A stretch of DNA of 64,000 nucleotides from Tetrapyrgos nigripes (Eukaryota; Basidiomycota; Agaricomycetes; Agaricales; Campanellaceae). The notes under the pieces were generated by a model. That model was not told where the DNA came from, searched no databases, and was given only the letters and a program-made list of their open reading frames with translations. Within the stretch, counting starts at the first letter, position 1. The number at the start of each line of letters is the position of its first letter. The position numbers and the translations under genes were made by a program. Shown here piece after piece: positions 34,501-46,716 of this stretch. Location of the stretch: positions 1 through 64,000 of the forward strand of contig JAACJM010000057.1 in the NCBI GenBank assembly GCA_013368315.1, given 5' to 3'.

Positions 34501-36130
34501 GGGGTTGACGTTGATGATCTGTGTCTATCTTGAATTCTGATTGTTCAGGAGCAAAATTTGATGTCCCATCTGTCGTGCTATAGACAGGCGAGGGTGTATC
34601 GGAAGAGGGTGGGGAAGGGAAATCTTCAACACTAGCCTGCGAATATTTTCGCGCAGGAGGTTGAATATAATCTGTCTGAGGTGGAGGATAAACGGATACG
34701 GATGGAGTGTTGATCACCTCGTATCCGTCAATGTTTTCTCTCTCATCGCTCTCCTCGTCTTCTACTGTTTCCTCTTCGTCCATGTCTAGGAATTCCTGAT
34801 CATCAATCCCACTAGTTTTCGCAGATGACATGGCAGCGACAGGCGTCCCTGAGGCTGGACTATGCGACTGAGACAACTGTGATGGCGGTATGGTGGTTTG
34901 ACGAGCGTTAGATGCAAATGAATCATCTCTCGGGCTGGGTATAGGAGACTCGCCCATATTCGCGATGAACTGTTTGGCTTCGTCGGGCAATGTTATACGA
35001 GAGTCTCGGGAGAGCGGCGTTTGCATTGCGGGGGATAAGGAAGAAAGGTGTCCGGACGGTATCGGGTTTGTGGAGGGGATGTCCGTTTGAAGCCTATCGG
35101 ATGTACCCGACGCGGTACGTTCCAGCATGGGCTTTTGGGTAGTGTTGAAACCGTTCGATGCCGGCTCTGTGGATCCAGAGATGTGTGTGTCTTCGTTGGC
35201 GTTACTTTGATGAGAATAAGAATTGGGAGTGAAGTGAGTAGAGCTAGATGATAGCGAAGACATGATGGAATCGGAATAGCCATGGGTATAATGGGTATAT
35301 TTTTGTGACGTGCTGGTTGCAGTAGAAGGTGAGCTATCAGTGGCAGGATCGTCACGAAACGGGTAAGAGGCAATTTCCGACGTGGCGGAGACTTCGGGGA
35401 GGGATTCTGAACGTGGCGGAACAACGAGAGTAGGAAGTGATGACTTGTGACGAGAAGCTGGTTGAGGTGCAGCCAATGTGGGGTTCTGTGATGGCTGCGA
35501 AGGGTTGGGTGGTTGAGAGAGACGTTCTTGGGAGCGTGAAGAATATAATGGGTGAGGATGAGAAGAACTACGAGGCGTGACTGCAGTGAAATCAGAAGCA
35601 GTAAGAGACATCACGACTGACTACTTACCTTGGTCGTCCGAGTAATATCTGTTCAAATGCTGTTTTTGTGGATGAGGACTAGACGATGAGGACGAGCTCC
35701 CGGCGGGCTGCTTGGAAGGTCTGGTATCGTTACGTCTCTCGGACACAGATGAGCCATCACTGGCGAGACGAGCCTTGTACGTATCCCTCTCGTTTCTGAC
35801 CCTCTCCAACTCCTTGAGGATCTGGTTATAACCCGAACGCTGCTTCTCAATGAGCTTCCAGAGCTGTGAGTTTTGAGAAGATAGAAGATTGCGTTCCGAA
35901 ATGGCCTGTTCGAGCGCAGCTAATTTGGGATCGGATGCAGACGAATGAGACACCAAGAGAGACTCGAGGGTGACTGGAGCATTGCTGGCGACAGAGTTGG
36001 TCAAGTTGGAGGATGAAGCCGACGGTGTGTGGGACCGTTGGGAATCCCTCTCGCGAGCTGGACTGACCTGCATCACTGTCGGAAGGCAGAGAACGTCGTC
36101 GTCGACCGCACACGTGACACTTCCTGACAT
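31517..36130 (-). CDS. Bem3-like Rho GTPase-activating protein (PX-PH-RhoGAP)
   Basis: Eight exons (36130-35629, 35580-34127, 34075-33854, 33801-32766, 32716-32501, 32449-32312, 32259-31876, 31818-31517) give about 1,417 residues with all phases consistent. The N-terminus has a coiled coil (NLLSSQNSQLWKLIEK) and long Ser/Pro-rich disordered regions. A PX domain sits near residues 550-640 (RINVSHSFVRPNDRGKEVLS). A PH domain follows (GHKEGYLTKRGKNFGGWKTR, YFVLQGPVLEYFDC). The RhoGAP domain is VFGVTLEEALDVAQ, with the arginine finger in EEGIYRLSGS. PX-PH-RhoGAP is the architecture of yeast Bem3, which inactivates Cdc42 at polarity sites. The intron after exon 4 has a GC donor (GCAAGT). The start may instead be the ATG at 36,073. 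Confidence 0.9.
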
Positions 36131-36151
36131 TTGATGCGGCTGCCACCAGTC
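36131..36151. promoter_or_regulatory. Very short divergent intergenic region
   Basis: Only 21 bp separate the most upstream plausible start codons of the Bem3-like gene (36,130, reverse) and the serine dehydratase gene (36,152, forward). Either a shared promoter lies inside coding DNA or the Bem3-like gene starts further in (ATG at 36,073). No TATA box is visible. Confidence 0.5.
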
Positions 36152-39100
36152 ATGCTCAGAACACTCCTCCACAGGTCTTTCCGCAGATCCTTTTCCTCCC
36201 AGAATCAAATACCAGAACATGCAGTTATCTCTACTTTTGATTTGTTCAGTATTGGTGGTATGTCTGCAAACTCATACTTGACTTACTTGTGTCTCACCGG
36301 CTTCAGTTGGCCCATCCTCTTCTGTGAGTCTTCAATGTTTCATTCGCACTCCAATTTAACGTCAGTGCCCCAAGCATACCGTAGGTCTGTGCTTCCCTCT
36401 CCTTCGTCCCAGAAACTATGTCTCACTTCTTACATAGGACCAATGCGGGCTGGTAATATCTTCATTCAAGATTTAAGAAATTTAGGTCTGCTCGAAAAGG
36501 TAAGGGTCTTCCTCCTTATGTGTCAAGCACAGTGCCGGATTCTACAGCTCCAGGTCAAAACTGTCAAAATAAACTTGTACGCATGCAAATCATGATCACC
36601 TATCCCGCTTTCTCATTTGCTCAATCATATAAAGATATGGGTCACTGGCGGCCACAGGTCTTTCCTACGTTTCCTTTCCGCCTACATTCATTCTCATATG
36701 TCTTTCAGGCAAGGGGTAGGCTCGCAGTCTCAGCCCAAGTGACCAGGTTTAGATGTTCATTGCAGACATCATACTCCTCAAGCCATCCTCCTTGGTCTCG
36801 AAGGTCAGTCCCAACATCCACAAACTCGATAAAGTCTAACATGCTCCATTCTCCAGGTTCCGATCCCGAAACTATTGAACCTATGACAATCACACCCCGC
36901 TATGACAATATCTTGACCACAAAGACACTTATACTCGGCGGTCATCATCGAATACATTATGACATGGACAGAGACATGCTGTGGAGGTGAGTTAGTTACA
37001 TTCTGTTCGGTAATCATACTCCATCTGCAACAGGTGGGATCGAGTCCTCAAAACCCATCCAAATGGAATGCGGTTTAGCGTGTTTGGAGAAGACGGGGAA
37101 CTATTAGCTACTAACGAATATTTTAGCGTCGGTGGTGGTTTTGTTGTCAATGAAAAGACCAAAGGTGATCGGTCCGTTGTCTATTGTTGTTGCCCTTATT
37201 CATGCTATGTATCAGTCGACGAAAATCTGTTCTATAAGGGTGTGGACAAGAGGGCTGTTCATGGTGCCAGGTTGCATCAAGTTCACTCCCTCTCCGAACC
37301 TCTTGAAACGTCTTCACAACCATCGCCCGAACCCCCGCAACTGTTTGGCCCGCCTTATCCTTTCGAGTCGGGAAGTTCCTTGTTGGCGCTGACAAGGGAC
37401 CATAATGTGCGTTTCATACACTCCACTGCGTCAGAACCTAGTCTTCACTGTACCAATATACCCAGATGACTATATCTCAGATAGTGTATGATAATGAGAA
37501 AAGCTTCGGCCTCACGGATGAAGAAATCCACGACAAGGTATCCCCTGTCTCGCTAAAAGGTCCTACGTTTTACTAACTACCTACCAAATCAGATTTTCCG
37601 CATATGGTCTGTCATGGATGAACTGCATACGGACTGGTGTCACTTCAAACATTGCTAAACTTCCTGGTCGCCTTGGACTTCGACGACGTGCCCCCATTCT
37701 TTACAGACGGCTTATGCGCGGATTCTACCCAGGAATAATGCCTCCCGGGTCTAATTTTGCCAGAATTACGAGTGGGCTGTCATCCGAGTCTTTGGAATTG
37801 CTTGAAGAACCGGAGACCAAGGATGAAGAGGAGCTACTCGCAATTCCGTTCAAAATCCGATATTTCCGATGCCGGACCCAATTTGTCCAGTGCTCGAAAG
37901 GTCAGTCCTCACCATCCCATGGCGAAACGGGCGACTCGTGTTACTGGCTCCTTCGATCACCCTATTCTGCCCCATCCTCCAGTAAGTAGATATTTTAGTG
38001 CACGTCCTCAAATCTAATAGTACCTTTTATAGAGGAAAACCGTCATTCCTGCCATGGATTTTCTCTCCTGCTACGCTATCGCAGTCAATGAAGTGAACGC
38101 AAGTGGCGGTCGTATTGGTGGGTGTCACCTCTTTAGCGTCTTCAGATGCTCATATTCTCAACAGTCACTAGGTCGGTCTTCACGCCCTCCTCAGAAGGCG
38201 CTCTGACGTTTGTCTTCACGGTAGTCCGACAAATGGAGCGTCGGGAATCATACCCGCTGTCCTGAAATACATTGTAGAAGTACGCTCTTTGGTCCTCTTC
38301 ACGCTCAGTACCGTTCACCGCTCCATAGTTTGTTAGTGATGATCCGGAGAAAAGTATCATGACATTTCTATTGACTGCTTCGGTATGTCTGCAGCTATTT
38401 ACCGACCATGATTTACCTACATCGGTGCTAGGCAATTGGGATGCTCTTCAAACGAGGGAGTACCATATCTGCAGCCGAAGGAGGATGTCAAGCTGAAGTT
38501 GGTGGTAGGTCATGACGTTCGTCATTGACGCCTTCTCTTGAATAATGTCTTTTCGCCGTCATCAGTGGCGTGTTCCATGGCCAGTGCAGGTTTTGCTGCT
38601 TGTATGGGAGGTCAGTCCGATTTGTGGTGTTGTATATCTCACTCTTAATATGAGGCTGTAACAGCATCTCCCGAAACGGTTTTGCAAGTGAGTATATATG
38701 ATGGCTTTCCTATCCTACACTTATCTCATCTGCAGGCCGCCGAGATTGGCATAGGCAAGTATTTTACATGTTTTACGCACACCCAATTTACCTTCATACG
38801 ATAGAACACAACTTGGGACTGACCTGCGATCCTATTGATGGTCTTGTTCAAGTTCCTTGCATCGTAAGCTCCTCTCGTTGTTCTTGAGTAATATTGTAAA
38901 CACTCTCGTATCTAGGAGCGCAATAGTCTCGGAGGTTTGTGCTATCGCAACTTTCGGTCCAGAGTAATCGTTGACCTTTTTTCAGCTGTGAAAGCTATCA
39001 CTGCTGCACAACTCTCCCTTGCTAGTGATGGAGTTTATAGTGTCACCTTGGATGAGGCCATCGAAGCCATGAGAGTTACAGCAGCTGATATGAGCGTGAA

Positions 39101-39271
39101 ATACAAGGAAACAAGTCTTTCGGTGAGGAATTTGTTTGTTTGTTTGAGTCATTTCTGAAGAATTCCAGGGTTTGGCGGTGAGCATCCTCAGTAGTCTACC
39201 ACATGTCACAAGTCTTATCTTGCCTGACTTAGACGAGTGTCAAGATTCCACTCACTGTTCCTGCTTGCTGA
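36152..39271 (+). CDS. L-serine dehydratase, iron-sulfur type, 26 exons with a frameshift
   Basis: Deaminates L-serine to pyruvate and ammonia using a [4Fe-4S] cluster. The N-terminus ([17 protein letters not shown]) looks like a mitochondrial presequence. Conserved blocks: [100 protein letters not shown] (the three Cys cluster ligands) and the C-terminal IPLTVPAC. The coding sequence is cut by 25 introns. Exons of 10 nt (36,375-36,384), 7 nt (36,709-36,715), 7 nt (38,165-38,171) and 9 nt (39,169-39,177) are required to spell conserved residues. One intron (donor at 38,755) is GC-AG. In exon 37,593-37,981 the frame shifts by one base near 37,615-37,623 and again before about 37,870; the second could be an extra intron. 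The gene may be a recent pseudogene or carry a sequence error. Confidence 0.85.
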
Positions 39272-39579
39272 GTCGCAACGCTGGTATCCAACTGCAGTCT
39301 TGCTACATTATGGTTATTTTTCTGGGTTTCAGAGTATTTATTTTCACGGACAATAGATGCGGATTGGCTTACTAGATAGTGCTAGTTTCTGGAATTGCTT
39401 CCTACTGCGTGATGGCCTTTCATAGGATATTTGACAGAGAGTATTGTGGCAATGCACGGAAGTGAAAGTCCCGCTGAAGCTATAAACAGACTCTACAGCA
39501 TTCGAACATTCATCTCGTAAACTAGTGGCTTCCATGTCTTCTTTTACATCCTTGACCGGCTTGTTTCTTCACTATCACC
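39272..39579. other. Intergenic region
   Basis: Serine dehydratase 3' flank and the upstream region of the next gene. No feature recognised. Confidence 0.5.
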
Positions 39580-40451
39580 ATGATCGTACCCCCCAGTCTC
39601 GAAATCGACACGAAAACAATCTCCAAAATTGATTCTGCAGTATGTTTCTGATCTTGAGTATCTCGCAATCATGTTGACGGCTGGAATGCAGGGGCTTGAT
39701 ACTCCACCACCTCCTTATGTATCGCTCTCGCACCAAATCCCCTCCTCTTCGAAACCTTCCAATTTCGTCACAATATCTCGTCGCGCTCACAATATAAAGG
39801 GATCCTTCAACATTGATCCTTCATTGCGCGTTCCGATTTCGTATTTACCTGCCCTTGCCGAGGGGGAGAAGGAGAAAGATCGCCAGAATCTGCGACTTGA
39901 ATCCAAAAATTTGAATGTCCAAGCTGAGGTTTACGTCCTTTCAAGGCAACCTCTAGATGGACGCCAGAAAGTGACTCTGACCTTCAGCTCCAGTAACGGT
40001 TCTGTGACTTGCAGAGTGGTATGCTGAATCCACTTCTTTCTTATCACTGTCTGACTATACCTTTCACGTTCAGCGTCGTGGAGAAGGCTCAGATCCACCC
40101 ATTGTCATAAACGCTACATCAAGAAATGGCTCTGTTGTGGCTCACATACCTCGTTCATTTCACGGTCTGATTACCGCGACCACCCGTCATGGCGCGCGAC
40201 CCAAGCTATCAGAGTCTGTGATGACTCAGACTACGACGTTTGGAAATGATGGAGATGTCAGTCGATATTATGTCGGCGAATACGATGCTGAACATCTCGA
40301 AAAGAATATCGGGGACGAGCTTGTTGTGGAAAGTAGATTGGGTGGTGTCAGGATATTCTACGACGAGGAAGAGGAGACGAACTACTTAACCGACATGATT
40401 CAATCTGCTCGTCGTTTTGCCGCCTTCGGCGAGCAATTGCTGAAACGCTGA
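39580..40451 (+). CDS. DUF7330-like basidiomycete protein
   Basis: Three exons (39580-39639, 39692-40018, 40074-40451), GT-AG introns of 52 and 55 nt, 254 residues. A short N-terminus leads into a Pro-rich segment (GLDTPPPPYVSLS), then a compact beta-rich domain. Its landmarks are SFNIDPSLRVP, LNVQAEVYVLSRQ, TLTFSSSNGSV, the repeat-like NATSRNGSVVAHIPRSFHGL with TTRHG, and YYVGEY. A C-terminal helix follows. The paired 'SxNGSV' and 'ITxTTRHG' features resemble the basidiomycete-restricted DUF7330 family, but this is from memory of the pattern. No catalytic residues or membrane segments are evident. An upstream ATG in another frame at about 39,534 was not used. Confidence 0.7.
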
Positions 40452-40618
40452 TATATACATCGCTCTCATTTATGTTTGGGATTCATGAGGTTTTAGTTTT
40501 GGTGGGCAACAACATAATAATATAATCGCAGTGTTTTGTGTACCTGTACTGTGTACAGTGTAGCTGTGTAATTTAAAGGTTGTGAAATATATGTCATGTC
40601 AATCATCGACTGTTGACA

Positions 40619-42612
40619 ATGCCCTCTATCTTTCAGACCTACCTCTCCTTATCTTCGTCTCAAGAACCGCAGAAAGAGCTGCAGTCTATCATAGATGGTC
40701 AGTTACCACAGCTGCATTCATAGCTTGTCTTCAGTTCGAGCAAGTCTTCTGCAGCTATTCCAACTTGCTTTGATGTGTCTACTCGTGCAAAGTTGATCTC
40801 GGTCCTCCTTGATGACCTGCAGGCTGCTTTCTCCAACAATCCGAGCACAAGACTGACCCAGCAAGGTGTGTCCTTCACCCCATCATTGGTCTCATAAACT
40901 CACCTCCTTTAATAGATGCAGCCAAAGCGTTGCTTGCAGTAAAAACTTTAGGACGAAACCCCTCAGGCTCAGAGCTACTTCGACAAGATACAACTCTCAT
41001 TACCCTTCTGTCAATGGCGAAAACTCTTATCGAGAAGGGTGACGAAAAGGCTGCATCTGAGGCTCTGCGCTGTGTCGCAAATACCATGTGGCTTTTCGCA
41101 GACTCCAGGGTCACTTTCGTGTCAGAGGAAGTTAAAGGAGGTAGAGCAGCTCTTGAGATGCTCCATGTGCGTCGGATCATTTCTCTGTTCTAACTCAACT
41201 ATTCTAACCTCTTGCAGACTACCTTGAATCCGGATCTGATTTTTGTTCTATCTCGAGTCCTTTGGCTAGCGACAGTCTCCCAAAATGATTTTATCCTTAC
41301 CTTCGTTGAAGATGAACGTGTAGACGGTCGCGCTTCCATAGAAATCATCGCATCCAAATTGGAGACAACACTGGCGTCTTTCCTGGAGGGAGCTGAATTG
41401 GGCCGGGACGCAATGTCGGAACTGCTCAAGTTTACTTACAACTTACTTCTGCATTATCCAAAGGTTTGAACATTACTATAATTTCTGAGACTCACCACCT
41501 TATACTTGGTTGACAGATGACAGAGAGCGAGCCGCAGACATCGACAAGTGATGGTGCCAAGATCATGGGTGATTTCTGGAGCACCAAATTGGACGGGTGC
41601 GTGACGTATCTTTGCTCTTGACTGCCTACATAACAGTTCTGCAGCGTTCTTCTACCCTTGTTACAGATATACCTTACCCTGCCTACTACGACTTCCGTGC
41701 CCTTGGACGCGCCGCTTACCAATGTGATCCATACACTCATCACTATACCCATAGGAGAACCATTGAAATCATTCTGGTTCGGGACTGAGGATGAACGGAG
41801 TGACACCAGCCATGGCGTCCTCCAACGCACTCTTGAAATCTTGAACTCCACTTTTTCTCTGTACTTCCCTTCAAATTCTTCTCCTGATGATGAAAAGATC
41901 CGGGAATCTTTCAAGCAGTCTCTGCTTACCACGAACATTCCCCCAGACACATCTCCGGATGAACTGCTAACACCCCTGGTGGTTCTCTGTACTCGCTTGG
42001 TTCTAGCGGATAAGAAATGTAGATCACACATCAGAGAATGGATTGTTCCGGAGAATTTGGACCGAACGAACCCGTTGGACGGAAGGGAAGACTTCCTTGG
42101 GAAGTGCTTGAGATTGCTAGCAAGCGTGTATCATCCGCTGCTCAAGAATGCTGTTGGGGAACTCTTGTTTGCCGTAGCTGATTCAGATGGTATGCCATAA
42201 TTCCAATCTGCTGCTCGTGTAGCCTCGTTGATATCTTTTTTTAATTTTAAATCTAGCGACAACGATGTCCTCTCTCTTTGGTTACGGGCATGTAGCTGGA
42301 TTCTTGTTTGAGAAAGATTTCAAAGCCCCACCTCCCTCGAAGCCGAGCACTTCAACATCCGCCGAACCTTCCATTGATCATCGTGAGGTACATCCAATCA
42401 CCGGCACCTTCGTCAACGAGCAGGACAAAGGCAAATCACCAGCAGATGATATGAGCCCGGAGGAGAAGGAACGAGAGATGGAGAAATTGTTTGTGCTGTT
42501 TGATAGGTTGGAGAAGACCGGGACATTACCTCCAGATCAGAATCCTATGCGGACAATCATTCAGAAGAGTATGCAGCAGGGCTCCACACCTCAAGAAGAT
42601 GATGAAGATTAA
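40619..42612 (+). CDS. RIC8: Ric8 / synembryn, G-alpha guanine nucleotide exchange factor
   Basis: Seven exons (40619-40697, 40755-40865, 40916-41166, 41218-41463, 41517-41596, 41645-42189, 42257-42612) give 555 residues, the usual length for fungal Ric8. All-helical armadillo-like repeats run through most of it: TLITLLSMAKTLIEKGDEKA, ALRCVANTMWLF, LIFVLSRVLWLATVSQNDF, ELLKFTYNLLLHYPK. The C-terminus carries signature blocks: FGYGHVAGFLFEKDF, HPITGTFVNEQDKG and EKEREMEKLFVLFDRLEKTG. Ric8 acts as a cytosolic chaperone and non-receptor exchange factor for heterotrimeric G-alpha subunits, needed in fungi for growth and pathogenicity signalling. The N-terminal exon is short and its ATG is chosen because it keeps phase into the conserved helices. 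Confidence 0.92.
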
Positions 42613-42909
42613 GCAGATGATTCTCAATTTCTTGTAATCATAAATGCAGTTTTAGCCTCATGTACGAGTATCACCGCAGCGGTAGATAAGAGGACGAAAA
42701 TTACACGCACTACAGGTAGTAGTCATCGTAAAATAAAAAAAAAAAGCGGTCATGAAAGTGTCCTAAAACTGTTTATGTAGTCAACAGTCAACCAGAATGA
42801 GGGATAGATTCAGCAGATAATTCATAAGTATATACGGCTGTCCATCGTCTCCTCTTTCTTTCTTTTCTTCATCTCTGAGTACATCTTGGCATGGTCTTGC
42901 AGACACATT

Positions 42910-44734
42910 TCAGGCTGGAGTGGCTCCCGCCCATTTACCCAAAGCCTTGAGTACTTCTTCGGCGAGGCCAGAATCTCTACCAACCTCTCCAACGGTGTAA
43001 ACGACCCTACTAACGTCGAATCCATTGAAGCGACTGGCCGCACAGACAGTGTATGCACCCATGTTGTCAAAGCCGAGCCAATCGCCTACGGCAAGAGAGG
43101 AAGGAAGATAGGTGAGAGGGCAAATGAGGTCGATAGAGTCGCAGGTAGGTCCCCAAACGGAGCAAGGAAGAAGAGCCATGCCAGTCGGGATCAGATCAGA
43201 GTTTTGGGTAGCAGACGAGGAGGGAACATGAAAAGAGCCACCCAAAGAAAGGACGTATGGATGAACCACTTGATGATCAAAAAGAATGCAGTTGAAAGCG
43301 CCATATACACCGTCGTTGATGTAGTCTGCCAATATGATCTCGTTTAGTATCCCTGTGTACGTCCAAAAAAAACTTTTACTTACACATGACTTTGGGCTTG
43401 ACCTCCTTGTCCTTGTCTGCCTCATCCTGACCAAAGGAGTCGTCCTCGGTAGGAGAAGAAGGGCCTCTTCTGGCGATGACGCAAGCAGCGAGTTTGAATG
43501 CACGAGAGACGTAAAATCTTCCGGGCTCAGCAATGACCTTCACCCTTCGGCTGGTGTTGTCCTCGATGTGGTCCAACCAAGTCTCCCCATCGTTCAGAAT
43601 AGAGTCCGGAAAGAACTCCTTCAAGGCTGTGTTCACAACCTCAGCTGCTTCCTCAAAACTTTCATCTTCGAAACCTCCACCAATGTCCAACAAATCCATT
43701 TCGAAACCACCGTTCTCGGGCATAGCCGCAAGATCAAACACCTCGCGAGCAGAACGAATGGCAGCGGTGTAGACGGAGGGATCATAGCATCCAGAACCAA
43801 CGTGGAATGATACACCGACGATGGACAAGCCCAGACTCTTAGCGAGCTTCAAGAGCCCCGGTACAGCGTCCATTGCAGCTCCAAACTTTAGAGACAAAGG
43901 ACAGAGGGCCTTGGAACTATCGGTCAAAATCCTCAAGACGAGCTTTGCCTGGGGATACGATTTGTGGATTTTGTAGAGCTCGTCGCTATTGTCGAATGTC
44001 ATGAGTTGGACACCGGCACGACGAGAGGAATGAATGAATGATGTGGGCTTGCAAGGGTTCGCAAAGATAATCGAGGAAGCGGGATTGACGGCGGATGAAG
44101 AATTGTTCAAAGAGAGAACTTGTGAGATCTCCCCGTTAGAAGCACAGTCAAAGCCACAGCCAAGGGACGCGAGGAGCCTTAGGACATAAGGATCTGGGTT
44201 GCATTTGACAGCTGGAGAATAAAGAATTGGCAAGGAAATCATAAATGTAAGACAAAACGCACCATAGAAAGGTCTGACTCCGGGCAATACTTTCATCCAT
44301 CTGACATGCTGCTGGCATACGACAGAAAGGTCGCAGACGAAGAATGCGCCCTCAGCATGACCTTGATTTGGAGCTGAGGATTCCTGAGCTACGGAAGGGG
44401 TTGGGTCCCGGGGAAAAGCCGACTCCATGTCGGAAGAAAGACAAGTACTGGCATTGATGATGCCCTGGCGCAAATGGACTGAAGGATGTCCGGTAAGAAG
44501 GGATGGAAGATCGGGAAAGAGGTTGAGTTGAAGCGGCTGCGTAGGGGGGATGTGATCATCGGCGGTCACACGTACTGCATGGTGGTGCGTAGAAGCCGGA
44601 TGAAGGACTTCGACTTGGGACATTCTAGAGAGAGGTTCTGCAGTGTTTTCTTTGTTGATATTGGTGTCTTTTTGGACGGTATCGGAGTCTAATGGTAAAT
44701 CTCTAAGGGTTGGTTGTTGGTAGTCCAGCTCCAA
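42910..44734 (-). CDS. SPE1: Ornithine decarboxylase
   Basis: Three exons (44734-44263, 44211-43384, 43325-42910), introns of 51 and 58 nt, 571 residues. Converts ornithine to putrescine, the first step of polyamine synthesis, using PLP. The PLP lysine lies in PFYAVKCNPDP. Substrate and cofactor motifs: FANPCKPTSFIHSS, SFHVGSGCYDPS, DIGGGF and AEPGRFYV. YYINDGVYGAFNCILFDH is the dimer-interface region and the catalytic cysteine is in VWGPTCDSIDLI. The N-terminal about 115 residues are poorly conserved; the ATG at 44,734 is the longest option and one about 115 nt downstream (MSQVEVLHP) is possible. Antizyme control is usual for the family but not visible here. Confidence 0.93.
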
Positions 44735-45267
44735 TGCGAGGACTGGATTGCAGGAGAAGGAGAAGAGCGAGTCCAGATTGCAGCAGATGTTCGCTCACCG
44801 AATTACCGATCCTCGACCCGCCACACGGTCAGTGAGAGCTGAACCGGGGCGGTAGTGGGGTACCGGTAAGAACTGGCGAGACTTCAGTCGACGATGGGTT
44901 TCCTCGCTCCCTGTTCAGCGAGGAAAAAGCTTGAAGGGCGAAAATCAAGGAGGTTCTCCTGAAAAGTATATGTCAGTCCCTGCTAGACGCTGTTCCCCCC
45001 AACACCTACCTCGGACAGACAACCACTCGAGCGTCAATAGACGTAGATCGCTGTTTCTTGCTTCGTCACAAATGGTGGCAATTGGGTCCGAGGTTGAACC
45101 GCTTCAAATTTTTATCGATCGCTCGGAACATTCCGCTTTTACTTTTTTCAGCATCATAATCGCATTTTTGCATACGAGCATAGGACAGACTACTACATGT
45201 GCATTACAGACTCATGAAACAAATCAACGGTACGTCGACGACCACCGCACATATACACGAAAAGAAA
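44735..45267. other. Intergenic region between ODC and RPL15
   Basis: Upstream region of the reverse-strand ornithine decarboxylase gene, then the 3' flank of RPL15. ODC genes often carry long leaders with uORFs; none is clear enough to call. Confidence 0.5.
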
Positions 45268-46025
45268 TCACCGGTAGCGGCTGTAAAGTAGTCTCAGTCA
45301 TGGTGGCCAAACCAACACAAAATAAAAACTCACCGAAGACTGAGCGTGTTTTGCAGTTTCCATTGGGCTGCGCTGTGGTGGCGGTAGCGGTGACCTTTGC
45401 CAAGACCACGGTTTTGTTTGCCGGCACTCGTCAGTCCACGAGCCTCACGGCGCTTGTGCACAGGGTTGACTATCCAGTTGATACGAGGGTCACGGCGGAT
45501 AGCTTTATGTGAGGGATCAACGAGAATGACTTCAAAGTACTTGTACACTCCGTCCTGGTTGACCCAGTAAGAGTTCAACACGCGGAGGTTTCCACATCTG
45601 CGTCCAACACGCTCTTCTGCAACACTCCTCAAGGACCTCTGGAACTTGAGGTGGTTGACACCCTGACGAACGGGCTTGCCGTATGTAGCACCTACTCGGG
45701 TTGGTTAGAGCCAGTCTTCCACACACCGTAGCACTTACCCTTGGGAACGGGCTTTTTCCTGTTTCCTCGGCGAACACGCACACGGTAAACTACGTATCCC
45801 TGTTTGGCCTTGTAGCCGAGACGACGAGCCTTGTCGGGACGAGAAGGACGAGAAGCGCGGTGAATAACATTCAGTTGACGGTACTCCCAGCAGCTGAACA
45901 CTGGTCGTCAGAATCAATCCACAGTTACACACAACTTTTAAAACACACCGGACACGGAAAAGAAAGCGGAGGACATCGCTCTGTTTCTTCTTGTAGAGCT
46001 CGGTAACATACTTGTATCCACCCAT
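45268..46025 (-). CDS. RPL15: 60S ribosomal protein L15 (eL15)
   Basis: Four exons (46025-45949, 45893-45739, 45691-45334, 45280-45268) give 200 residues, near the family's 203-204. It starts [20 protein letters not shown]. Conserved blocks: [80 protein letters not shown] and the C-terminal NTLSLRRYR. Without splicing the frame would stop after LSLR. Removing the last 53-nt intron adds RYR from a 13-nt terminal exon and restores the universal C-terminus. Structural protein of the large ribosomal subunit. No snoRNA is apparent in the short introns. Confidence 0.95.
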
Positions 46026-46716
46026 CTTGCGGCTGCGAAGAGTTAAAAGCTGATGACCAACGAAATAAACGCGACGTACCTGGACTTTTTGAGGCTTGAG
46101 GAGGTTACAGACGATGGTCAATAGTCGCGTAGCTTCCGGATTAGGATATCGTGGCTTGGGAAACTGTACAGTACAATGATTTCGGCAGTCTGACTTGACC
46201 GGCTTCTTTCGGCTTGTACAATGTGGTAGCCACAATCATTTTTCTACAGAAGTAATGCAGAAGAACAACGATGTAGTTATACTACGAGAAATGAAGCTCT
46301 CTAGGCGGTGGGGCGGGGATGTTCCGCCAAAGCTGCTGATTCTTAAGATGCATAGTTACTATGCGCTTTGTGATGCAGAGCGATTGGCTGCAAAGCTTGG
46401 CTCCGAAGGAGCAGCGGTATCAGAAAACACGTCGTGATGGGAAGAGGACTGGACGTAAGAAAGGGAAGGCCCTCTGTGGGGTAGAGCACTGTCCTGTGTT
46501 AGACACTTGCGTGCTTTGACTCGCAAAAAAGTTCACCCAATTCATGTCCTCTCCTTGCGGTTATAACGAGCCTTGTTCTTACATGTAATGGAGTTTTGTA
46601 CATTGCTAATGACTAGAAAGACTATGGTAACGAGTGTGTAAGGGATATTCTACAAGTCCTTAATATAGATAAATTATATGACACGGGTAATAACCACCCG
46701 GGGCCCCTATTCAACT
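46026..46716. other. RPL15 upstream region and 3' flank of the next gene
   Basis: Presumed promoter and leader of RPL15 (reverse). A forward frame at 46,195-46,437 has no homology I recognise and is probably chance. Confidence 0.5.
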
